Assembly (NCBI RefSeq): GCF_001411555.2
Contig: NC_049907.1
Location: 8,564,243 to 8,628,242 of the forward strand
Direction of reading: 5' to 3'
Length of the DNA stretch: 64,000 nt
Source: Juglans regia
Lineage: Eukaryota; Streptophyta; Magnoliopsida; Fagales; Juglandaceae
Under the pieces are notes generated by a model that saw nothing but the letters and a program-made list of their open reading frames with translations, was not told the DNA's origin and did not search any database. Shown piece by piece: positions 10,701 through 23,130 of this stretch (position 1 is its first letter; each line of letters begins with the position of its first letter). Both the position numbers and the translations under genes were made by a program.

Positions 10701-11571
10701 TAGGGCCTAAAGAAGGAGGAAACAACGTAATGTGGATTAGTTGGAGGAAACTATGTGATTCAAAGGCTCATGAGGGAATGGGATTTAAGGATTTGAGGAC
10801 TTTTAACATGACACTCTTAGCTAAGCAGGGATGGCAAATTCTTAAGGAGGAAGACTCACTACTTCACAAGATTTACAAGGCCATGTATTTCACTTCTTCC
10901 AGCTTCAGAGAGGCTAAGTTAGGAGCATCACCTTCTAATGTGTGGAGGGGCATATTTGAAGTTAAGAGCTTATTACTAAAAGGGTGTAGGTGGAGAGTAG
11001 GAGATGGAAATGCAATTAACATTTGGTCAGACTACTGGTTGCCTAATCATAAACTGGTACCAGTATTAGACTCAATTACTCAAACTCAGTTAAAGTGGAA
11101 GGTTTCTGAACTGATAGATGGCCATACAAACAGGTGAATATGGTGAAGGTGAGAAGATTCTTACCACCAAGGGAAGCTTATGAGGTGCTGAATATGATGT
11201 TTGCTTCTGATCAGAGACCAGATAGTATTGTTTAGGAATATGAGAAGAGTGGACAGTTTAGTGTAAAGAGTGCCTACATATTTTTTTTATCTTTTGGTGA
11301 TGAAAGGCAGTCTGGTGAAGTGTCATATAGAGAGGAACAAAGAAGACTGTGGAGTAAAATTTGGAAGATGCAGGTTCCCAATAGAGTGAAAATATTTGCT
11401 TGGAGGGTGTGCAAGAATGGGTTACCATCGTTGAAAAATTTACAGGCCAAGAAGGTGGTGACAGATGCTATGTGCAGATGGTGTCAGGTGGAGGAGGAGA
11501 ATATAAATCATGCCATTCTCAATTGTCCAAGCTTCAAAGACACTTTGCAGGCCCAACTTAGTTTCCTGTAG
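10697..11571 (+). pseudogene. LINE region with zf-RVT domain
   Basis: The first part (10697-11137) shows WISWRKLCDSK..GMGFKDLRTFN and LLAKQGWQIL, then REAKLGASPSNVWRG, the normal order after a LINE reverse transcriptase. The second part (11320-11571) is a zf-RVT domain with IWKMQVPNRVKIFAWRV and the ligand pattern CRWC...H..LNC. A stop near 11137 and another around 11235 separate the two halves. It is the same kind of protein as the LINE fragment at 2496-3208 but from a different, more decayed copy. Confidence 0.85.
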
Positions 11572-11604
11572 GACAATCATGTTCATAGAGAATTTGTCCA
11601 GGTA

Positions 11605-12084
11605 GTGGCTCAATTGGTTAGAAGAAACAAGTCAGGAGAGATGGAGCAATTGGTTCTATGTGCTTGGGGATTATGGTACAAAAGGAATAAACTAATGTAT
11701 GAGAATAAACAATTATCTCCTGAACAAGCAATAGATCATGCTCTCTTAGTTTACCAAGAACACAAATTTTCAACAGATGTGCATAAGAAAGGATTGGTGC
11801 CCCAATGTCGATGGAAGCCTCCACCTGCAAGGGTTTTGAAGTTAAATATTGATGGTGCTATATTCCCTGATCAGTGTAGATTTGGTGTAGGCATGGTTCT
11901 TCGAGATGAAAGTGGGAATGTGATCTTAACAGCTAGCAAACCAGAACTTGAGGTGAGTGATCCTATGGAGATAGAATTCTTGGCAGTATTGAGAGGCCTC
12001 CAAGTTTGTTTTCCTTTGGGAATCTTTGAGTTAGAAGTGGAGAGTGATTTATTATTGGTGGTCCAAGAGCTTAACAAAGAGCAG
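11605..12084 (+). pseudogene. LINE RNase H domain, 5' portion
   Basis: The frame gives WKPPPARVLKLNIDGA, FGVGMVLRDESGNV, MEIEFLAVLRGL and ESDLLLVVQEL, so three acidic active-site positions (Asp, Glu, Asp) of plant LINE RNase H are kept. The frame is cut at 12084 by the LTR of the Copia element. The open frame beyond that point to 12162 is LTR sequence, not protein. Confidence 0.85.
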
Positions 12085-12289
12085 TGTCAAACTTCTGTGT
12101 TTTCATATATTCCAATATCAATCTTTTCAACAAGAATGATTTACATAGATAACAAGAATTGAAATCTAAATTTATCAATACAACAATATTGGCTAGAATC
12201 CTGCTTGACTATTTTATCTACATCAACGTGATTTTGTTAATTTGAAATGCCTATGATTCCTCTGCTTCCAAATATAACTCATGACAACA
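12085..12289 (-). repeat. Copia LTR (3' copy), 205 bp
   Basis: It runs from tgtcaaac to gacaaca on the plus strand and is closely similar to 16965-17168. A polypurine tract lies just inside. Confidence 0.9.
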
Positions 12290-12303
12290 CTCCCCCTCAA
12301 GTT
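12290..12303 (-). other. Polypurine tract of the Copia element
   Basis: On the minus strand this reads as cttgagggggagtg directly before the 3' LTR, the usual primer site for second-strand synthesis in plant Copia elements. Confidence 0.85.
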
Positions 12304-12455
12304 GATGCATGGGGGTCTTGAATGCGCAACTTGTCAGGTGAGTTATAGAAGACCTGACTAGACACAGCCTTTGTAAGTATATCTGCCAATTGATCTTCAG
12401 ACTTCACAAATGGAAACCAAATTGTTTTTGCTTCAAGATTCTCTTTAACAAAGTG

Positions 12456-13800
12456 TCAGTCTATCTCCACATGTTTAGCGCGGTCATGTTGAACAGGGTT
12501 ATAAGAAATAGCAATGGCTGCCTTATTGTCGCAAAACAGGTCTATTTCTGAAGTAAGAGCAAAACCGATTTTAGTTAGGAGCTTTCTCAACCAGAGAAGC
12601 TCACAAAGGCCTTTAGCCATCCCCCTAAATTCCGCTTCAGCACTTGACAACACCACAACCTTCTGTTTTTTACTTCTCCATGTTACAAGGTTTCCTCCAA
12701 CAAACATAAAGTACCCTGAGGTTGATTTTCTATTAGTGATATTACCTGCTCAATCTGCATCTGTATAACCCTAAACTTTCAGTTGACTATTATGCTTTGA
12801 GAAGATAAGACCTTTGCCCGAAGATGACTTCAAATATCGAAGGATCTGAGTCACTACCTCCATATGATTCTTTCTTGGATTGTGCATAAACTGACTTACC
12901 ACACTCACAACATATACAATATCTGGATGAGTTTGTGAGAGATAAATGAGTTTTCCAACTAACCTTTGGTATCTTCCTTTATCAGTTGGAACTTGACTCG
13001 GCTATTCTCCAAGTTCGTGGTTTTGAACAATTGGGGTGTCTGTAGGCTTACACTCTAACATTCCCACATCGGCTATCAAGTCTAGTATATATTTTTGTTG
13101 AGAAAGAAATATACCCTGTTTAGATCTGGACACTTCAATTCCCAAAAAATACTTGAGTCCTCCCAAATTCTTCATCTCGAAGTCGGTAGCCAATTGCTTT
13201 TCAAGTAGAGATATTTCTTCTGCATCATCCCCTGTGATAATCATATCATCTACATAAACTATCAAAGCTGTTACCTTGCCCAGTTGATGTTTTAGAAACA
13301 AAGTATGGTCATAATTATTTTGTTTGAACCCATATTTCTTCATTGCCAAGCTAAACCGCCAAACCATGCTCTCGGTGATTGTTTCAGTCCATACAAAGAT
13401 AGTTGCAATTTACACACTACTTCGATTTTTAAGGATGCTGTGTATCCTGGATGAATATCCATGTAAACTTCCTCTTCAAGATTGCCGTGAAGGAACGTGT
13501 TCTTAACATCAAATTGATGCAATGGCTAGTCAAAGTTTGCTGCAAGAGATAAGAACACTCTAACTGTATTCAGCTTGGCTACCGGTGAGAAAGTCTCTTG
13601 GTAGTCAACGCCATATGTCTGTGTATATCCTTTCGCTACAAGTCTTGCTTTGTAATACTCAATAGACCCATCTGGCTTGCGTTTAATAGAGAACACCCAT
13701 CTGCATCCTACTTTTTTTTTCCCCTCAAATAATGGAACAAGAGCCCATGTATTATTTTTCAGTAGTGTTTCCATTTCTTCTCCCATGGCTTAGGTCAACT
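12456..13800 (-). pseudogene. Copia reverse transcriptase and RNase H remains
   Basis: From right to left (N to C): [46 protein letters not shown] (shown only as landmarks), [10 protein letters not shown], the [11 protein letters not shown] segment, and VYVDDMIITG, the catalytic YVDD box. The RNase H part at 12456-12707 has SSAEAEFRGMA and FCDNKAAIAI. Landmarks are in order, but frameshifts occur near 13340-13370 and 13000 and a stop lies at about 13525, so the product is broken. Confidence 0.85.
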
Positions 13801-14009
13801 TTGAACTTTCTAATACTTTCTAGATGCAAGCAGGAACCTTACACGAGGAAAGCTTTTGTGCAAAATTTTTGAGAGGTTCAGAGAAGTTCTGGTGGAGACA
13901 TAGTTGGCAATTGGGTACCTTGATCTTTGCTCTTCAACATCTGGTGAATATCTATTGGGTGCCTTGCCACGATTGTGCCTGAAAGGTAAGGTATATCCCA
14001 CAGACATGT

Positions 14010-14696
14010 CTATGTTATCAGATTGTAAAGGTGTAGGAGATTACTTACCCCAGGATTATTCTGAGGAGATGAACAAGCGGGTACTTCAGAGTGGGAGGAT
14101 TCATCTTCAATCATAGATGGTACTGGAACGCTAGTGCATATATTGGGTTCCACATCAAGACATATACTGTCTTTAGAACTCGGCAAGGAACTAGATTTAG
14201 CATTCGGTCCATACAGATCATCACATTCCTGCCATGACTTAGTATTTGTGCCATTCAAACCATCACCCTCAAGTGGGTCATACGAATCATCACACTCATG
14301 CGATGACATAACATTCGGTTCGTTCAACTCATCATATTCATTCGGCTCATGAAAAACTGGCGTATCATTTGTCTCATTCGGATAAGCATGCTCATGCATT
14401 GATCTGTCTCTAATACCCACTTCAATATCATGGGAGGCACTTCCATCAAGTCCCAACCAATTCAACTCTTCACCATTTGTCTCCCTATAAAAAGGAGAAT
14501 TTGATGTTGAGGGAGAAAAGAATAGATTCGTCTCCAAGAACTGTACATCCATAATCACGTAAAGTCGCCGGGTGGTAGGATCATAACAACGATACCCTTT
14601 TTGATGAGTACCATAGCCTAAGAAAAGGCAACGAAGGGCACACGGATGAAACTTGTTACGTTGATTCTTATGAAGATGTACAAAGGCCACAACCAA
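14010..14696 (-). pseudogene. Copia integrase C-terminal and linker region
   Basis: An open stretch of 228 residues starts with the post-integrase segment (CALRCLFLGYGTHQKGYRCYDP, a landmark of Copia integrase C-termini) and VMDVQFLE-like sequence. It then becomes a low-conservation linker rich in acidic residues, Ser and Asn that joins integrase to reverse transcriptase. It is the longest intact frame left in this element. Confidence 0.75.
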
Positions 14697-14771
14697 AAAC
14701 CTGAGGAGAAAGCATCAGTGCCGTGGGAATTGACACACGGGTGGACAGAGCATGAAGTGGAGTCTGAAAAT

Positions 14772-15790
14772 TCAAGACCTTGGAGGGCATCCAGTTGAGG
14801 AGATAAACTGTAGTAGATACGACATCGGGCAAAAAATGGTTGTGAATATGAGCACCAAGTAGAAGTGCGCGAGCAGTCTTAAGAAGATGCTGGCTCTTTC
14901 ACTCGGCAACACCGTTTTGTTGAGGTGTTTGGGGGCATGAAGTTTCATGAATAAGACCATGTTGAGTGAAATATGTTTGAAGTCGGCGATTGACGTATTT
15001 GCCACCATTGTCAGAATGGAGAACCTGAATGTTCACGCCGTACTGAGTACGAATCATAACATGGAAGGTTTCAAACACAGTGGCCACTTCATCTTTGTGT
15101 TTCATTAACTAAAGCCACATCATACGGATACAATCATCTACAAATATGACAGACTAATTGAAGCCCGACAAAGTAGTAATAGGTGAGGGTCCCCACACAT
15201 CAGAATGAATTAACGCAAATGGAGTGTCACTTTTATTCATCCTCAACGGAAATGTGGTTCGGTGGCTTTTGGCCAAAATACAAGTGTCACATTTAAATGT
15301 AGAAGGCTGTAAATGTAGAAACAAATCATGAAAAACATGCTTCAAATAGGTAAAGGATGGATGCCCTAAGCGACGATGCCAAAGCCAAATCCGTGTCTCT
15401 TTAGCATTGGTCAAATGGTGCATGTGATGTGCCCGGCCCGTACTGAAGTCGTCCATATAATATAATCCCCCCCGCTTAGTACCACACCCAATTATCTCCT
15501 TGGTGAAAATATCCTGAAGAAGATAGAAAGTAGGATAAATTAATACAACACATCCCAGGTCAGTAGCAATTTGACCTACAGACAACAATTAATGGGAAAG
15601 TGACGAGACAACTAAAGTGTTGGATAAATGTAGAGAGGGGGATAAATTCACAGAGCCGGCTTCAGTTACTGGAGAAATAATGCCATTAGCATTGGCAATG
15701 CTAGTGCATCGTGGAGGAGAAGTCTATGAGAAATCCATGGCATCAAAAGTCATATGGTCGGTAGCCCCCGAGTCAAGAAGCCAAGCAATG
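14772..15790 (-). pseudogene. Copia protease end and integrase
   Basis: The protease active site is intact at about 15738-15785 as LLDSGATDHMTF. Integrase follows: WHRRLGHPS and CDTCILAKSHRT mark the His-His-Cys-Cys zinc domain, SDVWGPSP starts the core, and HSDNGGKYVN plus TPQQNGVAER carry core acidic residues. The frame is broken near 15590 and again between 15110 and 15150. Confidence 0.85.
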
Positions 15791-15826
15791 CTATCCGCAT
15801 CTCTGTGAGGACTAAGAAGAGCAAAA

Positions 15827-16909
15827 CTAATAGTACTTGGGTCCGAGTGAGAAGAAGTATCTTGAGACCGGCTTGCGAAATGAGAGAAAGGTGTGGTTCG
15901 GCTGCAGCAATAGCAACCTTGCTAGTACCTCCATCAGTGTCAGCAACGTCACGGCATTTCCGGACTTGTAGATCATGCCACCAGTCAGGGTAGCCATGCA
16001 ATTTAAAGCAGGTTTCTCGAGTGTGTTTCTGGTTGCCACAGTGAGAGCATTTGATACCATTGGTGGGAGGTCGGGTCTTGGCAAATTTGTCATGGACAGA
16101 GGGGCTCATTGTGAGGCCTTTGGAGGCTAAAACTGCTCCCTGGGTGACTTCGGGATCCCCTGTGGTCATCACCTGCTGTCTAGTGGCCTTTCGTCGAACA
16201 TGGGCATAAGCTTGTTCAACAGTAGGAAACAGGGTTCATCTGAAGGACATCACCATGGATTTTGTCTAGTCGATCATCAAGTCCATCCAAGAAGACATAA
16301 ACACGATCTTCCTGAGTGAGTCGATTATAGTGTTGAATATCAATAGAGCATTCCATAGGATTTGGGCGACGAAAGTAAATTTCACGCCATAAGCCCTGCA
16401 AACTAGTGTAATATTTTTCAAGGGAACCAAAGGCTTGCCGCAGTCAAGTCACATGGCATCGGAGATCATAAACTTGAGAAGTATCATTACCATCAAAATA
16501 AGTTGTGGCAATGGAATCCCAAACTGCTTTAGCCGTGGGAAAACGGATAAAGTTGCCGATTAGTGAGGAGTCCATGGAGTTTATTAACCAACCTTCAACA
16601 ATGGCGTTGTTAGTGCGCCACTTGCGAAAGGAGGGGTCGGTTGGGGAGAGTCACCATTGATATATCCAGTTTGTCTTTGCCGGAGACGTACATCTCGACA
16701 ACCTGGGACCAAAGGGCGTAGTTGGAACCATCCAACTTGATGCCGATCGGGGCAACAGAAGTTTCAGTGGTAATATTTGGGGTCTGGGCCTTGTTCATGG
16801 CTTCGATCATCTTGGTAGTCAACTCAATGATGGAATTAGATAGTTGGGACGTATTGACAGACTGTGGGAGTCGCCGAAATCCGCCATGGACAGTGAGAAA
16901 GAGGAACAT
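15827..16909 (-). pseudogene. Copia gag remains
   Basis: The gag region reads leftwards from about 16905. LDGSNYALWSQVVEMYVSG is the N-terminal Copia gag landmark. Further on come a segment ending ...VYVFLDGLDDRLDKI and the zinc knuckle CSHCGNQKHTRETC followed by FKLHGYPDWW. The frame breaks near 16610, 16400 and 16210. Confidence 0.85.
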
Positions 16910-16952
16910 GTTGAAGTTTAAGGAGTACGAGTAGAGAACCAGAGATCGTATT

Positions 16953-16964
16953 GCTCTGATACCA
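16953..16964 (-). other. Primer-binding site of the Copia element
   Basis: On the minus strand it reads TGGTATCAGAGC, one base inside the 5' LTR. This is the standard complement to the 3' end of initiator-Met tRNA used by plant Copia elements. Confidence 0.9.
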
Positions 16965-17168
16965 CGTCAAACTTCTGTGTTTTTATATATTCAATATCAA
17001 TTTTTTCAGCAAGAATGATTTACATAAATAACAAGAATTGAAATCTAAACTTATCAATACAATAATATCTGCTAGAATCCCGCTTGTCTGTTTTATCTAC
17101 ATCAACATGATCTTGTTAATTTGAAATGCCTATAATTTCTCTGTTTCCAACTATAACTCACGCCAACA
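16965..17168 (-). repeat. Copia LTR (5' copy)
   Basis: It matches the LTR at 12085-12289 along its length. The inner terminal base is changed (cgtcaaac instead of tgtcaaac), so the expected TG/CA end is lost on that side. Confidence 0.88.
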
Positions 17169-17173
17169 AGTAG

Positions 17174-17445
17174 GAGTCAATGGCTATATGGGGAAACTTG
17201 GTCCATGAGATCAAGCGGATGTTACAAAGATTTCCTAAGGTTATAGTCCAGCATTGAGGTCGTATGGCAAATGTTGTTGTCTATTGTTTGGCAAGACATT
17301 CATGACATATTGATGATCTAGTGATTTGGTGGGACTCTTTTCTTGAAAATGTCTCTCAATTCATCTGACACGATGCTTTGATGTAATATCTATTTTTTTT
17401 TTATAATAAAACAGTTTGCATTGTTTATAAAAAAAAAAAAAAATT
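17174..17445 (+). pseudogene. LINE 3' end beyond the Copia insertion
   Basis: The RNase H tail resumes with LVHEIKRMLQRFP and GRMANVVVYCLARHS, the last active-site region, with stops inside. A short 3' untranslated part and an A-run follow. It completes the LINE that starts at 10205. Confidence 0.75.
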
Positions 17446-18005
17446 GCACTCATCCAAAAAAAAATCCTACTAATATATATATATATATATATATATATGG
17501 ATGCCGCCTGAATGGTTTATGCTTATTATAATCAGGTTATAATTTGAATTGTTTCACTGGATCATGACATGCTATATTTCCTTAATTATATAGTATATAT
17601 AAGTATTTTCAAAAGATATATGTACGCGCACACGTACATACAGTTATTGAGGTACTTCACTCTTTTTTGTCATGTTTATTACAAAGTTCACGTGGGATAT
17701 CATGTGTACGTACAAGACAACTTCAACTTTTTACATCATACATACGTACGGTTTGATATTACTAAATTTCTCTGTTGCTAATTAATTTCAACATCTAATT
17801 TTCAATTCTTAATTAATATTCAGGCCGCCATGCATCACCCAATATATTCGTACGAAAGTGAAATCTCCAAACGTAGTACTCCCATTAACGAGGATTTAAT
17901 TTGAAAAAAATATATATTAAAAATTAAGATTTTTGTTTTTTTTTATTACTTTTTTTTAGATTTTAGATCATTTGAACTGAAAATAAAATATGAATAAGTA
18001 ACTTA

Positions 18006-18206
18006 GTCCCGTTTAGATATATAAACGGTTTTATCTCATTTCATCATCACAATTTTTTAAATTCGTACACAATATATAATAAACAATTCAACTTTTTTAA
18101 ATCAAAAAATAATAATAATATTAAAAAATAATATTTTAATAATATTTTATTTAAGTTTTAACTTCTAAAATCATGATATTTTATCTCACTATTCAAACGA
18201 AATCTT
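18006..18206. mobile_element. MITE-like element, family C
   Basis: It starts tcccgtttagatatataaac and ends with the near-complement ttcaaacgaaat. Inside are ttatctca arms and a taataatattaaaaaataat core. The same family appears at 36161-36356, 61819-61997, 62661-62870 and 63349-63699. No coding capacity. Confidence 0.65.
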
Positions 18207-19535
18207 AGTTTTATAGAAATACATACATACATATATATATATATATAATAACCTTTTTGTACGTTAATATTCCATGCATTTGCCTAAATTTTTTTTATGC
18301 ACTTTTAAATAAAAGATACTTAAGTTAGGTACTAATTGTAAATTTAGTAAAATGTGTCTTTTCAGTACTGATTGTTTCTTCTACATGTATTATCAAGTTT
18401 TGTTTTTTTAATTTTTTTTTTGCTTGTAAATATTTTTAATTATATGATTTTTGGATATTGCCCTTTGTATTCATGAGATTAATTAATAGAGTTTATTCAT
18501 TGAACAAATATTTCAAATAGTATAACTTATTTAATTTACATCTGAATAGAAAACTTATTTAAAGTCAACCATTTATATACACACACACCTGCTTTTTTTT
18601 TTTTTGCACGAACACACACACCTGCTTTGAGTTGTATGATAAATCTTAAAAAAATATAATTAAGCATTAATAATGTTATACGTATAAGGCATGTATATAT
18701 GGTTTTGTACTAGATATAGTTTAAAGATTAAATTATAAATGAATCATTAAAAAAATATTTTATTTTATAAATCTTATAATTTAATATTATATCCCGGCCC
18801 CTAAATTAAATTCCTGACTTTGTCCCTATATAAGTTACTTCAATATAATTTGATGAATTAAAGGTCATGATTCAAGTCTCATTAGTAGCATGGTGGCTGA
18901 AGATGAGAATTACATTAAGCCTTTTCATGCTTATTATTCATCCTCCTCAAATTCTTATCATTGGGTATTATAAATTACGGAAAGCTTAGTTTCCATTGGT
19001 ATCCCCAAGTCTCTAATGGAGTCCCTGTTAAATACACTCATGCCAATGGTGAAATCCCAAATTATCTTCAGATTACTGTATTTAGAGAGAGAGAGAGAGA
19101 GAGAGCTAATTAAGTCAAAAAACTTATGCCTTCTTTGACAATAACCTGAGATTTTGAGTTTAAGCACATATTTAAAAGGAAATTCACAGTTCTTTAATTA
19201 AAAGCAAGCTAGCTAGCTGAACACGGGAGGGATCAGAACTACTGTCCAACCTTACACGAAGAATTCGTTTGACTCTGCATTATTTCTAGCTTTCACATGG
19301 TTTATATATACTAGAGGTGGTAAACGTGCAAACATTTGTCAAATTGAAGAAAAAAAATAAAATGTAACTTTGAATATTAAAATAATCTAATATATAAAAA
19401 TAAAATTATTATTTATTTATATTTATAATTTATTATGAAATTTAAATTATATTAAAAATTCAAATTAATTAAATAATTTTTTTTCTTAAAAATATATAGT
19501 AAAATTTTATTATTTATTTAACGATAAAAAATTAG

Positions 19536-19615
19536 TATTTTAATTATCTATTTTATGTTAGTTTAAATCAATATTTAAACTTATATCGTTAGATTAAATC
19601 TGAAAATTAAAGATG
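19536..19615. repeat. Direct repeat of about 80 bp, copy 1
   Basis: The stretch from tattttaattatctatttt to attaaagatga recurs at 19979-20058 with few changes. The interval between them is AT-rich and carries repeated ctctttactgtt / atgaacaataat words. Confidence 0.8.
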
Positions 19616-19908
19616 AAGAGTTGTAATTTAAAACCTATAAACCAATATTTTTCCCCACCTTTCATTTCTCCCTCTCTCTCATTCCCCACGCATGATTGTG
19701 GTATTACGTCGCACATTGACATTCACACAGACGAACCCAAAAAGAAACAGAAAAATAAAGTAAACGTGAAAAAAAAAAAAACAAACCTCTTTACTGTTAT
19801 GAACAATAATGAACAGTATAGGGATAGGCAAAAAAAAACCACACAGCCTCTTTACTGTTCATTACTGTTGATGAACAATAATATGATAGTCTCTTTTAAG
19901 ATATAGGA

Positions 19909-19944
<36 letters not shown>

Positions 19945-19978
19945 TGAAGTTAATTTTAAGTATATGATAGAATATTTA

Positions 19979-20058
19979 TATTTTAATTATCTATTTTATG
20001 TTAGTTTAAATCAATATTTAAACTTCTACCGTTAGATTAAATTTAAAGATTAAAGATG
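19979..20058. repeat. Direct repeat of about 80 bp, copy 2
   Basis: Second copy of 19536-19615, offset about 443 bp. Confidence 0.8.
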
Positions 20059-20324
20059 ATATATCACTTTTAGTATTACTCTATAAAAGTCTAAATAACT
20101 TAAATAAAAATCTAAAAAATACTTATCACACAAATTTGATCCAATAAATTCAATTAGATATACTTGCTTTTATAAATTCTAATACAATCACTAAAAATTC
20201 AAGAATTATAAATAAGAATTACATAACAATTCTACTATAAAGCAAACATTTGACAGAAGTAATAATTTATTTTACTCTTTAGATGAATACAAAAAAAAAG
20301 TCTATTTAAAGAGAAAGAGGTAAT

Positions 20325-20490
20325 ATAAACACTTGCGGAAAAAAACACGTGAAGAAAAAAAAAAACTGTTCATTACTGTTGATGGTAATATAAACACTTG
20401 CGAAAAAAAACATGCGAAAAAAAAAAAAAAACCTCTACACCATTCATTATTGTTGATGAATAGTAATATCAACAGTAATAAACAGTATAT
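20325..20490. repeat. Short direct repeats with A-runs
   Basis: The phrase gtaatataaacacttgcg followed by an A-run and a ttcattactgttgatg-like word occurs twice in about 60 bp. Related words occur at 19780-19880. No function can be assigned. Confidence 0.6.
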
Positions 20491-22702
20491 ATATAGCGGC
20501 TTTTAAGTATAGGCAGAGATATATGTATGTGGGTGTGTAACTGTGTTCATACGAAACCCTATATAGCTAATGGCATCATGATAAATCTCAGGTATTATAA
20601 TTATATGATATAATCTCTGATTCTCTTGAATTTGTTTTTCAACCTTTTTAGAGGAATTGCCTCTGATCAATCTAATAATAAATTATAAAATTATGAGATT
20701 TAGGTCTCGTTTAGATATTTAAAATATTAAAATAAAATAAAAAATCGAAAATACACCATCAGAGCATGATTAGACTCTTGGCGGAGACCATTAGCATTTA
20801 TCATTTCTTTAAGAATAATAGTCCATTATCATAAGTTGACTGAAAAAATATTATTGAAAATGGGAGTATTTGATTTGACGTTTGCGATCAGATATATATT
20901 GGAAGATTTATTAGACTTCAACAAATACGAATTGGACTTCCCTTCAAGGCCTGCTGATCACCTACGTTGATCATTTTTCAAAGGTGGATTAATTTGTCTT
21001 TCAACCCTTAATATAAGTCAGTATATATCTTGCTTTAGCCCCAAACTTCCTCTAGTCTCCTTTAAAAATTACCAAAAAATAATTACAACACATGTATTTA
21101 GTTTTTTGTTCAAATTCAAAATCTATTAACAAATCTTATAAAAAAAAATGAATTTTTCTTTAAACATGATATATAGTTTCTTTCCAAAATTTTCTTAAAA
21201 GGAAAAAAAAAAAGTTGTAGTACTTTTAAAAAGAGAAATTTTATTTGTAATCCTGAGTGGAGGACTGTGTATGCAGTCCCATTGATAAATAAGGGTAAAA
21301 GGAGAAAAAATTTCATTTTAAAAATGATATTATTATAATTTTAATTTTTTTAAAGATAACTGTATGGATTTATATGAACAGTTCTCATTTAAAGATTATA
21401 TGTAGACTAAAAAGTCTTTACTTATAACTTACCTCTGATCTTCTCTTTCGAATCTCCTAATTTCCAAAAACTACTTAATGTGAATATATATAATATATCT
21501 ATATATAGCCAGATTAATATAATCCTAATTTTCCCTCCAAAGAAGAATTTTTGGATCCAGCAGCATTAGACTCATGCATATCATATTTAAAACAATTGAA
21601 TTATGGATGGTGCCTAATTTGTCAAGAGTTCATATCCATGAACTAGAACTGGCTAGATTGGTATAAGGTTGCTGCATGTGGGGCTGTCATGTTGATCATG
21701 AAGTTTCAATAGTCAAAGAGACAAGCTAGCGGATCAGAAGTAAAAACAAGAATACAGGCTGTAGCTTTGATTCTTATAAAAAACAAATATTCTCTCTTCC
21801 TAGGTGTTAACTTGGACCCGCTTGTTCGGCTGTCTTCCATTTTATTTTTCCTAGCTATATATATATATATATATATATATAATCAGAAATAATTTGTCTA
21901 TAAAAAAGTAAATCTTATTAGTAAAAAATAATTTTTTATATTTTTTTATAATAAAGTTTATTTTTTATTATATATATAGTATAAAAAAATTATTCTTTAT
22001 TAATGAGACTATTTTTTTTATAAATAACTTGTATTTAAAATTTATATCTATCATTATACATATATATGTATATATATGTATAATGTATATTTTCCCTGTC
22101 ACCAACTTTTCAGGAAAGGAACTTGACTTTGTTGGATCCTAATCCCTACCTGTAAAGGTCGCTAGCTGGCTAGTATGTGTTGAATTCTCCATACGCGTGC
22201 AGTTTAATTAATGAAGTAATATATAATATTCATTATTCTATATTATACATTTTATATATTTTATTATTATTTAATTTAATTTAATTTTTATTAAATTAAT
22301 TAAATTAATTAAGTTATTTATTCATCATTTATACATCATATATTTATTATATGAAAAATAAAAATAAAAATATATATAATATGTGAGGATGATAAATATA
22401 ATTATTTTTAATTAAAACTCTTGGTGAGCTAATTAGCTTGAGCCGTAGCCAACTAACTCAAGGAAAAGATCTTGATAAGTTGGAGAAAGTGATAAGCACG
22501 AAGAAAAATATATAATAAAAAATATAATTTTTTTTAAAAATATTTTATAAAAATAATATCATTTTATAAAAATATTTATATTTTAAAATATAATTATGAA
22601 AAAAATTATGTATCTATTCGTTACTCTAAACATAAATATGGGGCAATATTTGAATAGCTATCTACCATTACATTCATGCTAAAAACTTTTTAATCAATTT
22701 AA

Positions 22703-22875
22703 GTAATGTTATATACCGTTGTTGAATGCGTAAGTATCGTGCAGTCGTTTTGAAAAAGAATAGAATTCATGATTAAAAAATTAATTTATTTTCATATAGA
22801 TTCTGTATTTATTTAATTTTTTCAAAATAATTATACGGCGCTTACGCACTCACGATTGTAACTATCATTTCTCTT
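22703..22875. mobile_element. MITE-like element, family B
   Basis: The left arm (gttgaatgcgtaagtatcgt) and right arm (ggcgcttacgcactcacgat) are inverted copies, and together they fold over an AT-rich centre of about 60 bp. The element recurs at 24357-24522 and 31552-31725, with fragments near 9887 and 55690. No coding capacity. Confidence 0.75.
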
Positions 22876-23092
22876 GATTACATTGACTTGGTATTTTCTT
22901 CCAATCTAATGGGGTTAGGTTAAGTTAGAGAGAGAAAAGATAAAAGGGAATTAGAGTTGAATTACTATCTTTGGGGATTAAAAAAATTATAGGAAAATTA
23001 TTGTAGAATTAACTCCCTTTGTGTTTTACTTTATGTTTGACTTTAAATCCCAACTTTCATCATAGTTTAATAATGTTAAAACCTAGATGATG

Positions 23093-23130
<38 letters not shown>

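Larger units (their letters stand above)
12085..17168 (-). mobile_element. Copia LTR retrotransposon, nested in the LINE
   Basis: A 5.1-kb element lies on the minus strand between LTRs at 16965-17168 (5') and 12085-12289 (3'). Flanking pentamers are agcag (12080-12084) and agtag (17169-17173), a 5-bp duplication with one change. Reading leftwards it has a primer-binding site matching initiator-Met tRNA, gag with a zinc knuckle, protease, integrase, reverse transcriptase and RNase H, then a polypurine tract. The order protease-integrase-RT-RNase H is Copia. Frameshifts and stops break the polyprotein, so it is not autonomous. The LTRs differ at a modest number of positions, giving an intermediate age. 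Confidence 0.93.
10205..17445 (+). mobile_element. Decayed LINE split by a Copia element
   Basis: A plus-strand non-LTR retrotransposon begins near 10205 inside the reverse transcriptase and runs through the zinc-binding region and RNase H to 12084. It resumes at 17174 after a Copia insertion and ends in an A-run at about 17427-17443. It is 5'-truncated, and stops and frameshifts break the reading frame in several places. The 3' part has a tataataaa polyadenylation-like sequence ahead of the A-run. I could not find a convincing target-site duplication for the LINE itself. Confidence 0.85.
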
